Below are positions 34,873 through 47,643 of a stretch of 64,000 nucleotides of DNA, piece after piece. The notes below the pieces were generated by a model that worked only from the letters and a program-made list of their open reading frames with translations, was not told the origin of the DNA and did not search any database. Source of the stretch: Monodelphis domestica (Eukaryota > Chordata > Mammalia > Didelphimorphia > Didelphidae); the NCBI RefSeq assembly GCF_027887165.1, contig NC_077233.1, positions 228,122,872 through 228,186,871 on the forward strand, given 5' to 3'. Made by a program: the position numbers and the translations under genes. The stretch's first letter is position 1; each line of letters opens with the position of its first letter.

Positions 34873-37800
34873 GTGAGGAACTGGCTCTGCTCCTGACCCT
34901 TCAGTGTCTTTCCCCTTTTGTAGCTGTCAGAGCATTGAAGGAAATTAGAACTGGAAGGGACCTGACAGACTGTCTAGCCCAACCTCTCATTTTAGAGAAA
35001 AGGAAACTGAGGTACAGCAGTGGGAAGAACTCCTACGTAGACTGGAAGCCAGGATTCCTAGGTTTTAACTTCAGCTGTAACACTAACTCATGGAGTGTCC
35101 TGGGGCATGTCACCATCCATCTTATTTGTTATTATTATTATTCCCACTCTCCATTCTAATGAAACTGGATTAGCTATCCATGCTTTTCTCACTTCTTCAT
35201 TTGAGGATCGATGGCTTCCCTCAAAGCATAGCTTAGGCGCCACCACTTCAATAAAGTCTTTTCTTATTTCCTTAATTATGAGAACTCCTTCCCCTCTGAC
35301 AAGACTTTATATATATTTGGTATTTACTTAAATGTATAACATACCCTCAGTAGAAGGGAAACTATACAAGGTACCTTTTTTTAAAACTTTGCATCCCCAT
35401 TGCCTAATGTGGTGTCTTGAAACTAGTAGACACAATATTTGTTTTTAATACAAACTCAGTGGATGGAGAGCCAAGCAAAGAGATGGGAGGTTCTGGATTC
35501 AAATCTAGCCTCAGATACTTCCTAGCTATGTGATCTCAGGCAAATCATTTAACCCTCATTCCCTAGCCCTCACCATTCTTCTGCCTTGGAACCCGTACTT
35601 AGTATTCATTCTAAGATGGAAGGTAAGGGTTTAAATTTTGTTGTTTTTAATTGAATTGGGAAGAGAAAAGGACAAGTGCTTATTATTGTGCCAGGCACTG
35701 TGCTAAGTGCTTTACAAATTCTCTCATTGGATTGGATTGAATTAGAATTCTCTTGGCTTTGGTTTCTACCTTTGAAACATGAAAGGCTTGGGGTCAATGA
35801 TTTCCAAGGTCCCTTCCAGTTCGAAGATAAAGAAATAAAAGTTAAAAGACCAGGGAAATGACTCATTGATGATAGGAGAACTGGATCTTTTTATCCTGGC
35901 TCAATGACCCATCCAATCTTGCATACTTTCTACTATAAGTCATTGACTCTCAAAGAGCAGAGAATATGCTTATAAACCCTGCTATGCCTTGAATGCTGAG
36001 TGACTGCCCTACCAACTGAGCTCATTTGGGAAAACCAATCTGAGAACCATAGCAGATGCACTCCTGCTGGTAAGCAAACAAAAACACTCAAGCTGTTGCC
36101 TTGGTACCTGGTGCTATCCAATCACTAGGCCTGAACTTTAAATGCAATGAAGGGCTTCTTTTTGGTACCATCCAGCTATGTTTGGATGACAAACATGGAT
36201 GGCCCCATAGTAAGCAAATTGCAGATCAAGGACTTGGATAGAAGGCACTCTGTTCATGCTTAGATCTTTTTTGAGGTCTATAATGTATAATTCTATTTTT
36301 AAAAATATCCCAGATATGTCATTTTATTTTTAAAGGGAAATCCCAGTGAAGAAAATTCCGATCAACACCTGCTCTGTAATTTAGTCTTAAAGAGTTTCCT
36401 GGGGGCACTGAGAGCTTACTTGATAGGTCACACAAGTCAGTATGTGTAAAAGGTGGGACTTGAACCACGTAGTGCTGATTCTAGTTCTCTATCCAATAAA
36501 ATAGGCAGCCTCTGATATTCAAATATATCTCCTTTTGATAAAATCAAGACTTTGTCTACATAAAATTCTCTTACATATACTAGAAGTGTGACCCTGAGTA
36601 AGTCACTTAGCCTTTATTTGCCTCTGTTTCATTGTCTGTAGCTGCAAAAAAACCAACTAAATCCCTAAAATGGTAGATCAAGTCACACTCTTCCACCTTA
36701 GCAGCCTTGAATTTCAGTCTAATTTTTTTTTTTTAATAAAGGCTAACGTCATAAGGATCTCTATTTCTTTCAGCTGCTGGCAGCTTTGACTACAAGATCT
36801 TCTTCTCCAAGGTTGGCTTATCTGGCAAGACCCCTGACCAGGTCAAGAAAATTTTCAGTATCCTGGACCGGGACAAAAGTGGCTTTATAGAAGAAGATGA
36901 GCTTCAGTAAGTGTGTCTTTGCTACTTATATTAGTGTGCAAAGCATAAATAAAATGTTGAGGTCAGATTTGAATCCAGGTCCTCCTCACTCCAGGTCTGG
37001 TACTCTTTCCTGTGCTACCTAGTTGCCCCAAGGCAGGAGTTTTTCATATGAGCTCTGTGAACTTGGTTTTAAAAAGTCCTTACATTTTGTATTAGAATCA
37101 ATACTATATATTGGTTCCAAAGCAGAAGCGTGGTAAGGACTTGGCAATGGGGGTTAAATGACTTGCCCAGGGTCATAAGTGCCTGGGGTGAGATTTGAAC
37201 CCAGGACCTCCCATCTCTAGGCCTGGCTCTCAATCCACTTAGCTACCCAGCTGCCCCCTGTAAATTTAGGTTTTAAAAATATTTTGACTACTATATTTCA
37301 ACATATTTGACTTCTTTTGGAATACTTTGCATTTTATTTTATTCATTTTAAATCATTCTCCTAAGAATAAGTCCTTAAGCTTTCCCAGACTGTCAAAGGA
37401 GTTGAGAATACAAAAAAAAAAAAGCTTAAAACCCCCTGTTCCAGAGTCTTGTCCAGCTCTACATCTATGATCTTATTTTATTTATTTTTTTAAACTCTTA
37501 CCTTCTGTCTCAGAATAAATACTGTGTATTGGCTCCAAGGTAGAAGAGTGGTAAGGGCTAGGCAATGGGGGTCAAGTGACTTGCCCAGGGTCACACAACT
37601 GGGAAGTGTCTGAGGCCAGATTTGAACCTAGGACCTCCCGTCTCTAGGCCTAGCTCTCAACACACTGAGCTACCCAGCTGCCCCAGATCTTATTTTTTTT
37701 AAAACCCATACCTTCTGTCTCAGAATAAATACTATGTATTGGTTCCAAGGCAGAAGAGCAGTAAGGGCTAGGCAATGGGGGTCAAGTGACTTGCCCAGGG

Positions 37801-40800
37801 TCACACAACTGGGAAGTGTCTGATACCAGATTTGAACCCAGGACCTCTTGTCTCTAATCCTGGTTTTCAATCCACTGAGCTACCCAGCTGCCCCCATTTA
37901 TGATACCCCTGAGAAGATACAATCAGGTTCTCCTGGAACAGAATATCTTTCATTTGCTCAATACTCTGCAACTTTCTCTGATTTTTTCCCCCTCTCCATA
38001 GGTTGCAGACTTGTATTTATATATTGTTGGAAATGGAGATTCTCTTTTCAGTATTTCACCTTTGGCATGGTCTGCCAAGGAATAATGTTAGGCCATGTCA
38101 AAATGGCCAAATCAAATTCAAATGGGGTAGAGGACCACATATGTGGGTTCATGAACATCAAACCTTAGTGTATTCTTTAACAACAAAAACAAAGATAAAC
38201 TCTTATCCTCTTAGAATACATACTATGTATTCTAAGGCAGAAGAGTGATAAGGTTGAAGCAATTGGGGTTAAGTGACTTGACCAGGGTCAACTTTTAGGA
38301 AGTGTCTAAGATTATATTTGACCCAGATTTCCCCTACTCTAGTCCTGGCACTCTCTCCACTGTGCTAACCTTACTGCTCCTTTAGTGTGTTCTTTTAAAA
38401 ATGACTTGTGACCCTCTGAAAAATAAATAAATAAAATAACATAGCCATTTATTGAACTAGGAACTTCCTGCAGAACTTTGCCCCTGATGCCCGAGCTCTG
38501 ACACCTGATGAGACCAAGATTTTTCTCACAGCTGGAGATTCTGATGGTGACGGCAAAATCGGAGTGGATGGTGAGTTTTTCTGATGGGTGCTCTAGAGGC
38601 TAGCATGAATGATCTTAAACACTGAGTCAGAGATTCATTCCCTTTCTCCTTTGATTAAGTTTAAAACAATTAAAAAGAACATGATAATAAGACAATTTTT
38701 TTCTGTCTTTTCCTTATTTACTAAATTCACAATGATTCATGAAATGCATAGTGCCAGTGGCTATGGACTGTATTTTTAAAAATATACAGATCAAACAGCT
38801 TTATTGTCTCAGCTAGGTGGCAGAATGGAAATAACGGCATACCTGGAGTCTGGAAGACCTGAGTTCAAAATCAACTTCTGACACTTAGCATTGGTGTGAT
38901 CCTGGGCAAGTCACTTAACCTCTACCTGCCTCAGCTTTGTCATCTATGAAATAGGGATGATGATAGCACCTACCTCTTGGTGTTGTTGTGAGGGTAAAAT
39001 GAGAGAAATATTTGGAAAGTGCTTTATATACCTTAAAGCACTGTATACTAGCTATTCTTGTTACTATAAGTCCTACTTGCCCACAAATTATTTTATTTTA
39101 GATTCTCGCTCATTGTAATTGCTTGGACCCAGGATAATTTGTCGGATTAATGTACTAGATTATGGTAGGGAAGAGAAAAGGCTTGGTGCTGCCAAAAAAA
39201 AATGATGTTTTCCCATCAGTCCAAAGACCACTAAATACTGCTCTGTTCCAGCAGAAGTTATTTTATCACTTTGTATTTAATACTCCAAGAAATCCAATGC
39301 ATTCCACATTCGCCACGCTCTCATTCACCCATAACAAGTTCTGGGAAGTTGGAATGGCAAGTAGGGGAGGGAAGGATCAACCATTTTGCAGATGGGAAAA
39401 AAGAAGGTAGGCACTTATAAATCACTTGTTTACCAAGATTTGTTTCCTTCCTTTTCTCTCTCATCCCTCTTCCATAACCCTGGCTACTAGCATCTCCATA
39501 AGGAAGCTAAGAATGTAAGACTCATCATTCCTTTCAGACCAGTTTAACTGTGGTCCTGAGGACCAAGCAATACTAGGTGTCAAGGATGACTAACATCCTA
39601 ATGCACTGGACCATAAGTCAGAATATCTACATGCTCGATCTTGTCACTAATCAACTGGACACTTTTGTATAGACTCTCTGGTCCTCAGATTTCAAATCTA
39701 TAAAACAAGTCATAGATTATATTGTCTATCAGGGTCATTCTAGCTATATAATGCTATAATTCTATGAAATTGTGATAGCAATTCACTTCATGATTATGCA
39801 GCATCAGAAATCCTTTATTTGTATTAGGAGAGCTAGGGGGTGCACTAGATAGAGTGCTGGGACTGAAGCCAGGAAGACTTGAGTTCAAGTCTATCCTCAG
39901 ACAACTACTGCCTATGTAACTAATTACTTAACTTTTATTGTTTCAATTGCCTCAATTATAAAATAAAAATAATAATAACATAATAATAGCATTTACCTTC
40001 CAGAGTAGTTATAAGGGAAAAAATGAGCCCAGTGTACATTTAAGCACATAGTAGATGCTTAATAAATGTTTCCTTCCTTCCTTCTTTCCTTCCTGTCTTC
40101 CCTCTCCTTTCTTCCTTCCTTCTTTCCTTTCCTCCCTCTTTCTTTTCTCCTTCCCTTCTTCCCTTCCCCCCTTCCTCCTTCACTGACCCCCTCCCTCCCT
40201 CCTTCCTTCTTTCCTTCCTCCTTGCCTTCCAACTGCCTTTGAATCTTGGTTAAAAGATTCTAGGAAAGGTCAGAGATTCTAAGCAATCACACTTTGTGAA
40301 AGGTGGAGAAAAAAATGGGAGTTGAGAATTATGAGAATGGGCTAAAGGAGTGATTGTTCAGAAAAAAATGAGAGATTTATCATATAGTGATTATTCTTTG
40401 TCTAGTAGATAAAGTTCAAGGGAAAAGAGTCCTTCATGAATCCTTGAATCATTTGCTTCTCTTCAGCATGAATATTTTAATTTAATTACTACAGCATGGC
40501 AAATGCTATATTAATATATATCTTCCCATGGTCTATAGGAATAGGATTAAAAAAATTTTAAGGATTTTTTTAAAAGAAAAAGAATAGTTTAAAAAATTCC
40601 TGGATAGTGGAAAGCAGAATATCATATTTTCTTGTTGAAATATTTTCCTGGTGGGAATGCTAATTTTATTATGATGCCTTATATTTGAAATTTTTTTCTT
40701 TTAAAACTTTATTTTGTTGCTTTTATTTTTACCTTACCTTTTTGTCTGAATATAAGCCTTCTCCTTCAGCATGTTGCTTCTTGAAACAAAGATTTAAAAA

Positions 40801-43800
40801 AAGAAATAGGAAGAAAGCTGTTTATCAAAACCCACTACTACATCTACCATGTTTGACAGCATATACAGTACTCCACAACCATAGATAGTCCTCTACCACT
40901 TGCAAAGAAGATGAAGCTGTTAGAGCATTTTATTAAAAAGGATGTTCATATTTTATCTCCATATTTTCCTAGAGTAATTGAGGACACAGAGGCATACAGG
41001 GAATAAACAATTTGCCTAGAGTCTCATGATGGCACAGCTCAGACCATAGCCTTTGCAATTTACTGTTGATTTTTCTTGAATATATATTTTACTATCTTTC
41101 ATTTTTACATCAGATTCCCAGCCCAAATCTCCCCTTTGTCTCTTCCTAGAAGGCTATTTCTTATTTTATTCTCTTCAGTTAATTAATTGTTTCTATGATT
41201 TATTCTTAAACCAACCTATTTCTATGATTTATTCTTAAACCAACCTATTTTGGAGAATCATATTATTTAGCTTCCAAATAATTTTTATTTGCCTCTTCAT
41301 GTACCCATACTAATTATTATTTTTATTGCATTATTATCTGAAAAGGTTACTTTTATTATTTGCTTTTTTGCATTTGTTTGCAATGTTTTTATGCTCTAGT
41401 ACATGGTCAATCTTTGTGAATGTACCATGTGCTGCTGAAAAGAAGGTATGTTCCTTTTTGTCCCTATTTATTTTTCTCCGTATATCTACTAATTGTAATT
41501 TTTCTAAGATTTCATTCACATTTCTTACCTCTTTCTTATATTTTTTGGTTTGATTTATCTAGATCTGATAGAGTTCAGGTCTACTATCTATTTCCTCCTA
41601 AAGCTCCAATAGTTTCTCCTTTAAAAATTTGGTGCATACATGTTGAGTACTGCTATTTCCTCATTGTGGATATTGCCTTTCATCAGGATGTAATTACCTT
41701 CCCAATCTCTTTTAATCAGATCTATTTTTACTTTGGTTTTGTCAGATATCATGATTGTGACTCCTGCTTTTTTTTTTTTAACCCTTACATTCTGTCTTGG
41801 AGTCAATATTGTGTATTGGTTCCAAAGCAGGAGAGTGGTAAGGGCTAGGGAATGGGGGTTAAGTGACTTGCCCAGAGTCACACAGCTGGGAAGTGTCTGA
41901 AGTCAGATTTGAACCTAGGACCTCTCATCTCTAGACCTGGCTCTCAATCCACTGAGCCACCCAGCTTCCCCCTCTCCTGCCTTCTTTTGCTCAGTTGATG
42001 GCCAATAAATTTTGCTCCAGCCTCTTACCTTTGCCATGTATGTGTCTATCTGTCTCATGTGTGTTTCTTGTAGACAATAGATAGTAGGATTTTAGTTTCT
42101 AATCCACTCTGCTATTGGTTCTATTTTATGGGTGAATTCATCCCATTCACATTCAGAATTATGATTACCACCTGTGTATTCCTTATCATTTTGATTTCCT
42201 CTCTTAGTCCTGCCATTTCTTCTTTCATTATTTCCTTCTATGACAGTGTTTTAGTTTAATCAGTCCCCCTATTCCACACCCTAATTTTGCTTCCCTTCTC
42301 ACCCTCTCCCTTCTTATTCCTCTCTTATTTTCCTTTAAGGTCTATTAAATTCCATCCCCCTCTCTTTTGTTCCCTTTTGGTACTCCCCCTTTTTTTTCCC
42401 TCTCAACTTCTGTGTAGAGTAAGATAGAATTCAATACCCCAATGGATCTAGATGCTCTTCCCTCTCAGAACTTATTCCACTAAGAGCAAGGTTTAAGTAT
42501 TACCTATTAACACTCTCTTCCTCTCCTTCTTATAATAGTATTCTTCCCCTCCCCCTTCCATGTGCTTCTTTATATGGTATAATTTATCCTATTTGTCTTC
42601 TTCCTTCAAGTTTCTCTTGGTGCCATCTTCTATTCCCCCCTTTTTTACATATCATCTTAAACGACTTAGTATCCCAACCTCTACCTATGAATAATTCTTC
42701 TATCTACTATGATAATGAAAACAATTAAAAAAAAAGCCTTCCCTTCCCTTCCCTCTTGGAATCACTACTGTGTATTGGTTCCAAGGCAGAAGGGTGGTAA
42801 GGGCTAGGCAATGGGGGTCAAGTGACTTGCCCAGGGTCACAAAACTGAGAAGTGTCTGAGGCCAGATTTGAACCTAGGACCTCCTGTCTCTAGGCATGGC
42901 TCTCAATCCACTGAGCTACCCAGCTGCCCCCATGAAAACAATTTTTGAGAGTTACAAATATCATTTTTCCATATAGGAATATAAACATTTTTATATTAAA
43001 ATTTTTCCCTTAAAAATTTCCCCCCTCTTTCTTATTTACCTTTTCATGTTTCTCTTGAATTTTGTTTTTGGACTTCATATTTACCATTTAGTTCTGGTCT
43101 TTTCTTTAGGAATACTTGGAAATCTTCTATTCTGATAAATGCCCATACTTTCCCCTGAAAGTATATAGTCAGTTTTGATGGGTAGGTGATCCTTGGTTGC
43201 AGACTCAATTCTCTTGCCTTTCTGAATATCCTATTCCAAGCCTTTCAGTCCTTTAGTGTGGAGGCTGCCAAATACTGTGTAATCCTGACTGGGGCTCCTT
43301 GATATCTGAATTGTCTCTTTCTGGCCTCTTGCAATATTTTCTCCTTGTCTTGGAAGCTCTTGAATTTGGCAATTACATTCCTGGGGGTTGTCTTTTGAGG
43401 ATTTAATGTAGAGGGTAATTTATAGACTCTTTCAATGTCTATTTTTCCGTCTTCTTCAAGAATATCAGAGCAGTTTTCTTGGATAATTTATTGCAATATG
43501 ATGTCAAGGCTTCTGTTTTTTTCTAGGTTTTCAGGTAGACCAATGATTCTCAAATTGTTTCTCCTGGACCTGTTTTCCAGGTTGGTTGTCTTTTCAATGA
43601 GATATTTCACATTTCCTTCTATTTTTTTTTCATTCTTTTGATTTTGCTGTATTAATTCTTGCTGTCTTATGGGATCATTAGTTTCAACCTGCCCAATTCT
43701 ACTCTTTAAAGACTGGTTTTCAGCTATGATCTTTTGATTTTTCTTTTTGGTTTGGTCTATCCTGCTTTTCATGGCTTCCAGTAGGTCAATTCTGGTCTCC

Positions 43801-46800
43801 AATTTGCTTATTACTTCATGTGATTTCTGGGCTTCTTTTTCCAAGTGGGAGATTCTGTCTTTTTTTAAATTTCTTGCATTTCTATTTCCCACTTTTCTTC
43901 CAATTTTTCTTCTATATTTCTTACTTGGTTCTTGAATTCCATTTTGAGTTCCTCAAGAGCTTGTGACCAATTTTTTTTGGTAAATTTGGATGAGTTTGCT
44001 TATTTGTCACTCTCTGCTGTTGCCTCTATATTCTGCTTTTTTTTTTCACTGTAGAAGTTATCCTGGGTCAAAGGCTTTTTATTTCTTTTGGTGCTTGTGG
44101 ATTGCAGTTCCTTTGTGGTGGTAGCCATTGTTGTGCTTGCTTTTTTTCTCTCTGTATTATCTTGACTTCTCAGTCAAAAGTCTGAGTGAGGCAGGCAGGC
44201 AATTCTTGGTGTAGTGGGCTTTAAAGAGTCTTGATCTAAGGCTATTTTTCCAGTCTCAGTTGTGTCTGCCCTTTCTCCACACCTGTGCTCCCCAGTCTCA
44301 GGTCCCAAATTCTTGAAGCCAAGGCCCTGTTCTGGGTGGTGCCCTCAGCCTGCTCAGAGAATTTAGAGATTTCACAGGCTCTTGCTCTGACTCTGGCAGG
44401 GTAGGTGGTGTGGAGGATGGGGGGTCAGCTCTGGCTTTGGTAGGTCTAGTTTTACTGCCTTATAGTATAGAAATTATTCCTTATTAAAAAAATTAAGGTA
44501 AAGAGGAGGGTCACCTTGATGGGTCAGTGGATAGAGAGCCAGACATGGAAACAGGAGGTACTGGGTTCAATTTTGTCCTTATATACTTCCTAAATGTGTA
44601 ACCCTGGGCAAGTTATTTAACCCTAATTGTGCAGACCTTACTGCTCTTCTGCCTTGGAACTCATACATAGTATCTATTCTAAGAAAAATGGTAAGGGTTT
44701 AAAAAAAGAAGATAAAGAAGAAAAAAATTAAACAAAACTATATTTTAAAAATTTGATATATGTACTGTTCTACACACCTGTGGTGTCCCTCTCTTTGCAA
44801 AGAAGGGGGTGATATTAAGCAATATTTTTTTTCAAAAGAATTCCACAATTTATTCTAATATCCCACTATTAGCTAGAAAAACGAAACACTTAGAAGATAG
44901 ATGGTTCATCCAGATTAAGAATTTAGCTGTAGTTCAGACTGTAGTCCAAAGTCCCATGGCTCCTAGCTCAATGTTCTTTTAACTGGATCATTTTGTTATT
45001 ATTCACTTGTTTCAACTGTATCCACCTCTCTGTGACTCCATTTTGGGTTTACTTGGCAAAGGTATTATAGTGGTTTGCCATTTCCTTCTCCAACTGATTT
45101 TACAAATGAGGAATTGAGGCAGAGTTAAGTGACTTGCCCACACAGCTAGTATGTATCTGAGGTTGGGTGTGAACTCAGATCTTCCTGACTCCAGACCCAG
45201 CACTCTATCCAGTGCACCGTCTAACTATTCCCTCTACATCAAAATCTTCAGCCAGTAGAGAGTGAATTAGTAGTGATTTTATGACCCCTGTCTGCCCTTC
45301 CCCACTCCACATTTATTCCCTTTCCAGGGGATAGTGTAGAATCATAAACCAGGAAGTCATTTTAAGAAAGAAGAGATAAGAAATGGCCAAGCTGGGAAAT
45401 TTTTCCCAAACCTTTATCAGGAAGAAAGTAGGGCACCCAACAGAATGTGCTGGGGGTGATGTAGCTAAAAACTCTGTTTGTCCCAGCTAAACTGGGACAG
45501 GTGTCAACGCAGTCCAACACATATGCTAATCTTAGCCAGACTTTGAGGGGAGAGGGTTATGCTGGTATGGGGAATGTGCTTTAGAAGCAACTCTTGTGTC
45601 TCTAATATATCAGCTCCAAATAGGGTGTTGAATTATATAAAACTCAGCTGCTTCAGCTTTATCCTGTTAGTGTGTGGAACAAGTCCTGGCCTGTGCAAAG
45701 TCAGGAGATGCAGAGTTGTAGTCTCCAACTAACTGACTGAATGATCTTGGGCAAATCAGAAACTGATTTCCCTCATCTATAACATGAGAAGGTTGGAAAA
45801 GGTGATCTTGGGATTCCCTTCTAGCTCCAACATTACACAATTCTGATTTCCCCCCATATAGTTTGGTGCCCTGTCCTAAAGCAATTTATTGTGATGCAGA
45901 TGCAAAGGGTTCCCCAATTCAAAATGCTATTAGCAAAGCCCCTTGATTTCAGCCCCAAATCCAGGATCTCTCATGTATCTTTTTGAAAGGCTTGGCTACT
46001 ATAGACAACATGGTTTTTACCAAGATCCTTCTTGACACTTTGAATGTCTGAGCTCCTTAAGCCATTTGAGAAAATGTAAAGACTGCTTTTCTTTTTCTTT
46101 TCCTTCCTTCCATCCTTCCTTCCTTCCTTGCTTTCTTGCTTCCTTCCTTCCTTCCTTCCTTCCTTCCTTCCTTCCTTCCTTCCTTCCTTCCTTCCTTCCT
46201 TCCTTCCTTCCTTGCTTTCTTGCTTTCTTGCTTCCTTCCTTGCTTTCTTGCTTTCTTGCTTCCTTCCTTGCTTTCTTGCTTTCTTCCTTTCTTCCTTCCT
46301 TCCTTGCTTTCTTGCTTCCTTCCTTGCTTTCTTGCTTCCTTCCTTGCTTTCTTGCTTCCTTCCTTCCTTCTTTCCTTCCTTCTTTCCTTCCTCCCTTCTT
46401 CCTTCCCTTCCTCCCTCCCTCTTTCCCTCCCTTCCTTCCTCCCTTCCTCCTTCCTTCCCTACCTCCCTTCCTTCCCTCCCTTCCTCCTTCCTTACCTCCT
46501 TCCTTCCTTCCTTCCTTCCTTCCTTCCTTCCTTCCTTCCTTCCTTCCTTCCTTCCTTCTTTCCTTCTTTCCTTCCTTCCTTCCTTCCTTCCTTCCTTCCT
46601 TCCTTCCTTCCTTCCTTCCTTCCTTCCTTCCTTCCTTCCTTCCTTCCTTCTTCCCTCCCTCCTTCCTTCCCTCTTTCCTTCCTTCCTTCCCTCCTTCCTT
46701 TCTTCCCTCCTTCCTTCCTTCCTTCCCTCTTTCCTTCCTTCCTTCCCTCCCTCCTTCCTTCCCTCCTTCCTTTCTTCCTTCCTTCCTTCCTTCCTTCCTT

Positions 46801-47643
46801 CCTTCCTTCCTTCCTTCCTTCCTTCCTTCCTTCCTTCCTTCCTTCCTTCCTTCCTTCCTTCCCTCCCTCCTTCATTCCCTCCCTCCTTCCTTCCTTCCTT
46901 CCTTCCTTCCTTCCTTCCTTCCTTCCTTCCTTCCTTCCTTCCTTCCTTCCTTCCAACTATTTGTCTCCTTGCTTAACCCCATGAGTATAAAGAAGTTTTT
47001 GAGAATGAAAAGGTACTTTCTCTATTTACACTGTAACTGACAATTCTAAGGACTTGATTATATAGTGTATATAAGAAAAATTCCCATTGGACATAGTAAA
47101 AGTTTTCTCTTGAGCTAGATAGGTGGTACAGTGGATAGAAAAGTAGACCTCGAATTAGGAAGACCTAAATTCAAATATAGTCTCAGACACTTTCTAGTTG
47201 TTTGACTCTGTAAGTCTCTTAACTGCTGTCTGCCTCAGTTTCCTTGTCTGTAAAATTAGATTGATAATAATAGCACTTACTTCCCAGGGGTAATAGGAGG
47301 GAAAAGTGAGAATATTAGTGAAGCACTACATAAATACTATCTATTATTACTAATATCTTCAAACTGCTATTTAAATCCCACAACTTTATTACATTGGTTA
47401 ATGGCAACCTATAAGTGAGATTCCATAGATTCCATGACCTTTAAAATCCCTTCTACCTCTAAATCTTTCATTCTCCAAAGACTTTCCTCTAAAATATTTT
47501 TGTTTCTTTTTTTTTTTCTATCAAATGCCTTCCTCTTGTTTGTTTTTGACCTTCCCAGAGTTTCTGGTAACCATGTATAACATCATTACATTACTAATTT
47601 TCTTCTTCTTTTGACAGAATTCCAAATTATGACAAAGTCATAA
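34812..47643 (+). CDS. beta-parvalbumin, thymic (avian thymic hormone-like)
   Basis: A small cytosolic calcium-binding protein of 109 residues, joined from exons 34812-34872, 36774-36906, 38461-38570 and 47618-47643. All junctions are GT-AG, and the coding lengths 61, 133, 110 and 26 nt are those typical of parvalbumins. It begins [20 protein letters not shown] and ends with [11 protein letters not shown]. The AB region comes first. The CD loop is D52-E63 ([12 protein letters not shown]) and the EF loop D91-E102 ([12 protein letters not shown]), both with all ligand positions present. R76 and E82, the conserved internal salt-bridge pair, are present. The acidic, 109-residue form fits the beta lineage. 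The N-terminus and the KTPDQVKK segment resemble bird thymic parvalbumin more than oncomodulin or alpha-parvalbumin, judged from memory. No disabling change is seen. Intron 4 (9.0 kb) is full of repeats. Confidence 0.93.
34925..35115 (-). repeat. MIR-like SINE in intron 2
   Basis: AGAAAAGGAAACTGAGGTAC and ACTGGAAGCCAGGATTCCTA are antisense MIR phrases. Confidence 0.55.
35450..35640 (+). repeat. MAR1-type SINE in intron 2
   Basis: From CTCAGTGGATGGAGAGCCAA to the tail AAGATGGAAGGTAAGGGTTT. Confidence 0.8.
36774..36906 (+). CDS. parvalbumin exon 3 (AB region and CD EF-hand)
   Basis: 133 nt between acceptor TTTCTTTCAG and donor GTAAGT. It encodes residues 21-65, including the whole CD calcium loop. 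Confidence 0.95.
37070..37258 (-). repeat. MAR1-type SINE in intron 3
   Basis: Antisense copy: TTAGAATCAATACTATATAT near the tail, TGACTTGCCCAGGGTCATAA in the core, CTACCCAGCTGCCCCC at the head. Confidence 0.85.
37480..37895 (-). repeat. two adjacent MAR1-type SINEs in intron 3
   Basis: Two nearly identical antisense copies, 37480-37684 and 37697-37895. The short sequence GATCTTATTTT precedes each copy (37469 and 37686), fitting insertion of one next to the other or a tandem duplication. Confidence 0.85.
38195..38385 (-). repeat. MAR1-type SINE, diverged, in intron 3
   Basis: AATACATACTATGTATTCTA, GGTTAAGTGACTTGACCAGG and a degenerate head near 38370. It ends about 75 bp before exon 4. Confidence 0.7.
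38461..38570 (+). CDS. parvalbumin exon 4 (EF EF-hand)
   Basis: 110 nt between acceptor TTGAACTAG and donor GTGAGT. It encodes residues 65-101, including [11 protein letters not shown]. The acceptor has a weak pyrimidine tract, as seen in the flanking AT-rich sequence. Confidence 0.94.
38805..39065 (+). repeat. MIR-type SINE in intron 4
   Basis: GGAGTCTGGAAGACCTGAGT, CTGGGCAAGTCACTTAACC and TTGTTGTGAGGGTAAAATGA. Confidence 0.7.
39830..40245 (+). repeat. MIR-like SINE with CTTC/CTTT tail
   Basis: The SINE ends with TAGATGCTTAATAAATGTTT at 40052-40071, followed directly by a 170-bp pyrimidine tract of TTCC/TTCT units. Confidence 0.65.
41773..41972 (-). repeat. MAR1-type SINE inserted in L1
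   Basis: A short L1 sequence, CTCCTGC, is repeated on both sides, fitting a target-site duplication. Confidence 0.8.
42735..42931 (-). repeat. MAR1-type SINE inserted in L1
   Basis: Runs from CTTGGAATCACTACTGTGTA to CTGAGCTACCCAGCTGCCCC. L1 sequence containing ATGAAAACAA lies on both sides (42715 and 42932). Confidence 0.85.
44512..44705 (+). repeat. MAR1-type SINE, diverged
   Basis: GGGTCAGTGGATAGAGAGCC, a GGGCAAGTTATTTAACCC core and a tail ending in GGTAAGGGTTTAAA. Confidence 0.7.
44995..45230 (-). repeat. BovB-tailed SINE in intron 4
   Basis: Antisense copy: GTTTCAACTGTATCCACCTC near the tail and TCCAGACCCAGCACTCTATC near the head. Confidence 0.65.
46091..46954. repeat. 860-bp CTTC-type microsatellite in intron 4
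   Basis: Almost pure TTCC repeats on the plus strand, with CTTTCTTG and CCTCCC variant blocks between about 46200 and 46500. The long serine-phenylalanine-leucine-proline open frames here are artefacts of the 4-nt period. It ends about 660 bp before exon 5. Confidence 0.95.
47105..47350 (+). repeat. MIR-like SINE in intron 4
   Basis: GAGCTAGATAGGTGGTACAG, CTGCCTCAGTTTCCTTGTCT and the tail region GTGAAGCACTACATAAATAC. Confidence 0.65.

Larger units (their letters stand above)
41190..44460 (-). mobile_element. degenerate L1 in intron 4, with two nested SINEs
   Basis: Minus-strand order: 5' UTR (about 44130-44460), ORF1 remains (43040-44128; ATG at 44128 reading [11 protein letters not shown], coiled coil and [10 protein letters not shown]), a pyrimidine-rich plus-strand spacer, and ORF2 endonuclease pieces (41334-41520 with IDHVLEHK, 41621-41760, 41975-42190). 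Minus-strand MAR1-type SINEs lie at 41773-41972 and 42735-42931. The left end has a 30-bp tandem duplication (about 41190-41250). Frames are broken throughout. Confidence 0.8.

Noticed and set aside
34791-35159. A 122-codon frame starting upstream of the parvalbumin ATG
   Set aside because: It reads from exon 2 through the donor into intron 2 and a SINE. The spliced frame explains the exon.
41334-41848. Plus-strand frames over the L1 copies as separate genes
   Set aside because: They are shadows of the minus-strand L1 ORF1 and ORF2, rich in Phe/Leu/Ser because of antisense reading.
46066-47040. Long open frames rich in Pro/Ser/Phe/Leu (and Lys/Glu/Gly on the other strand)
   Set aside because: They arise from the 4-nt microsatellite, which stays open in all frames. 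The same holds at 48821-49611.
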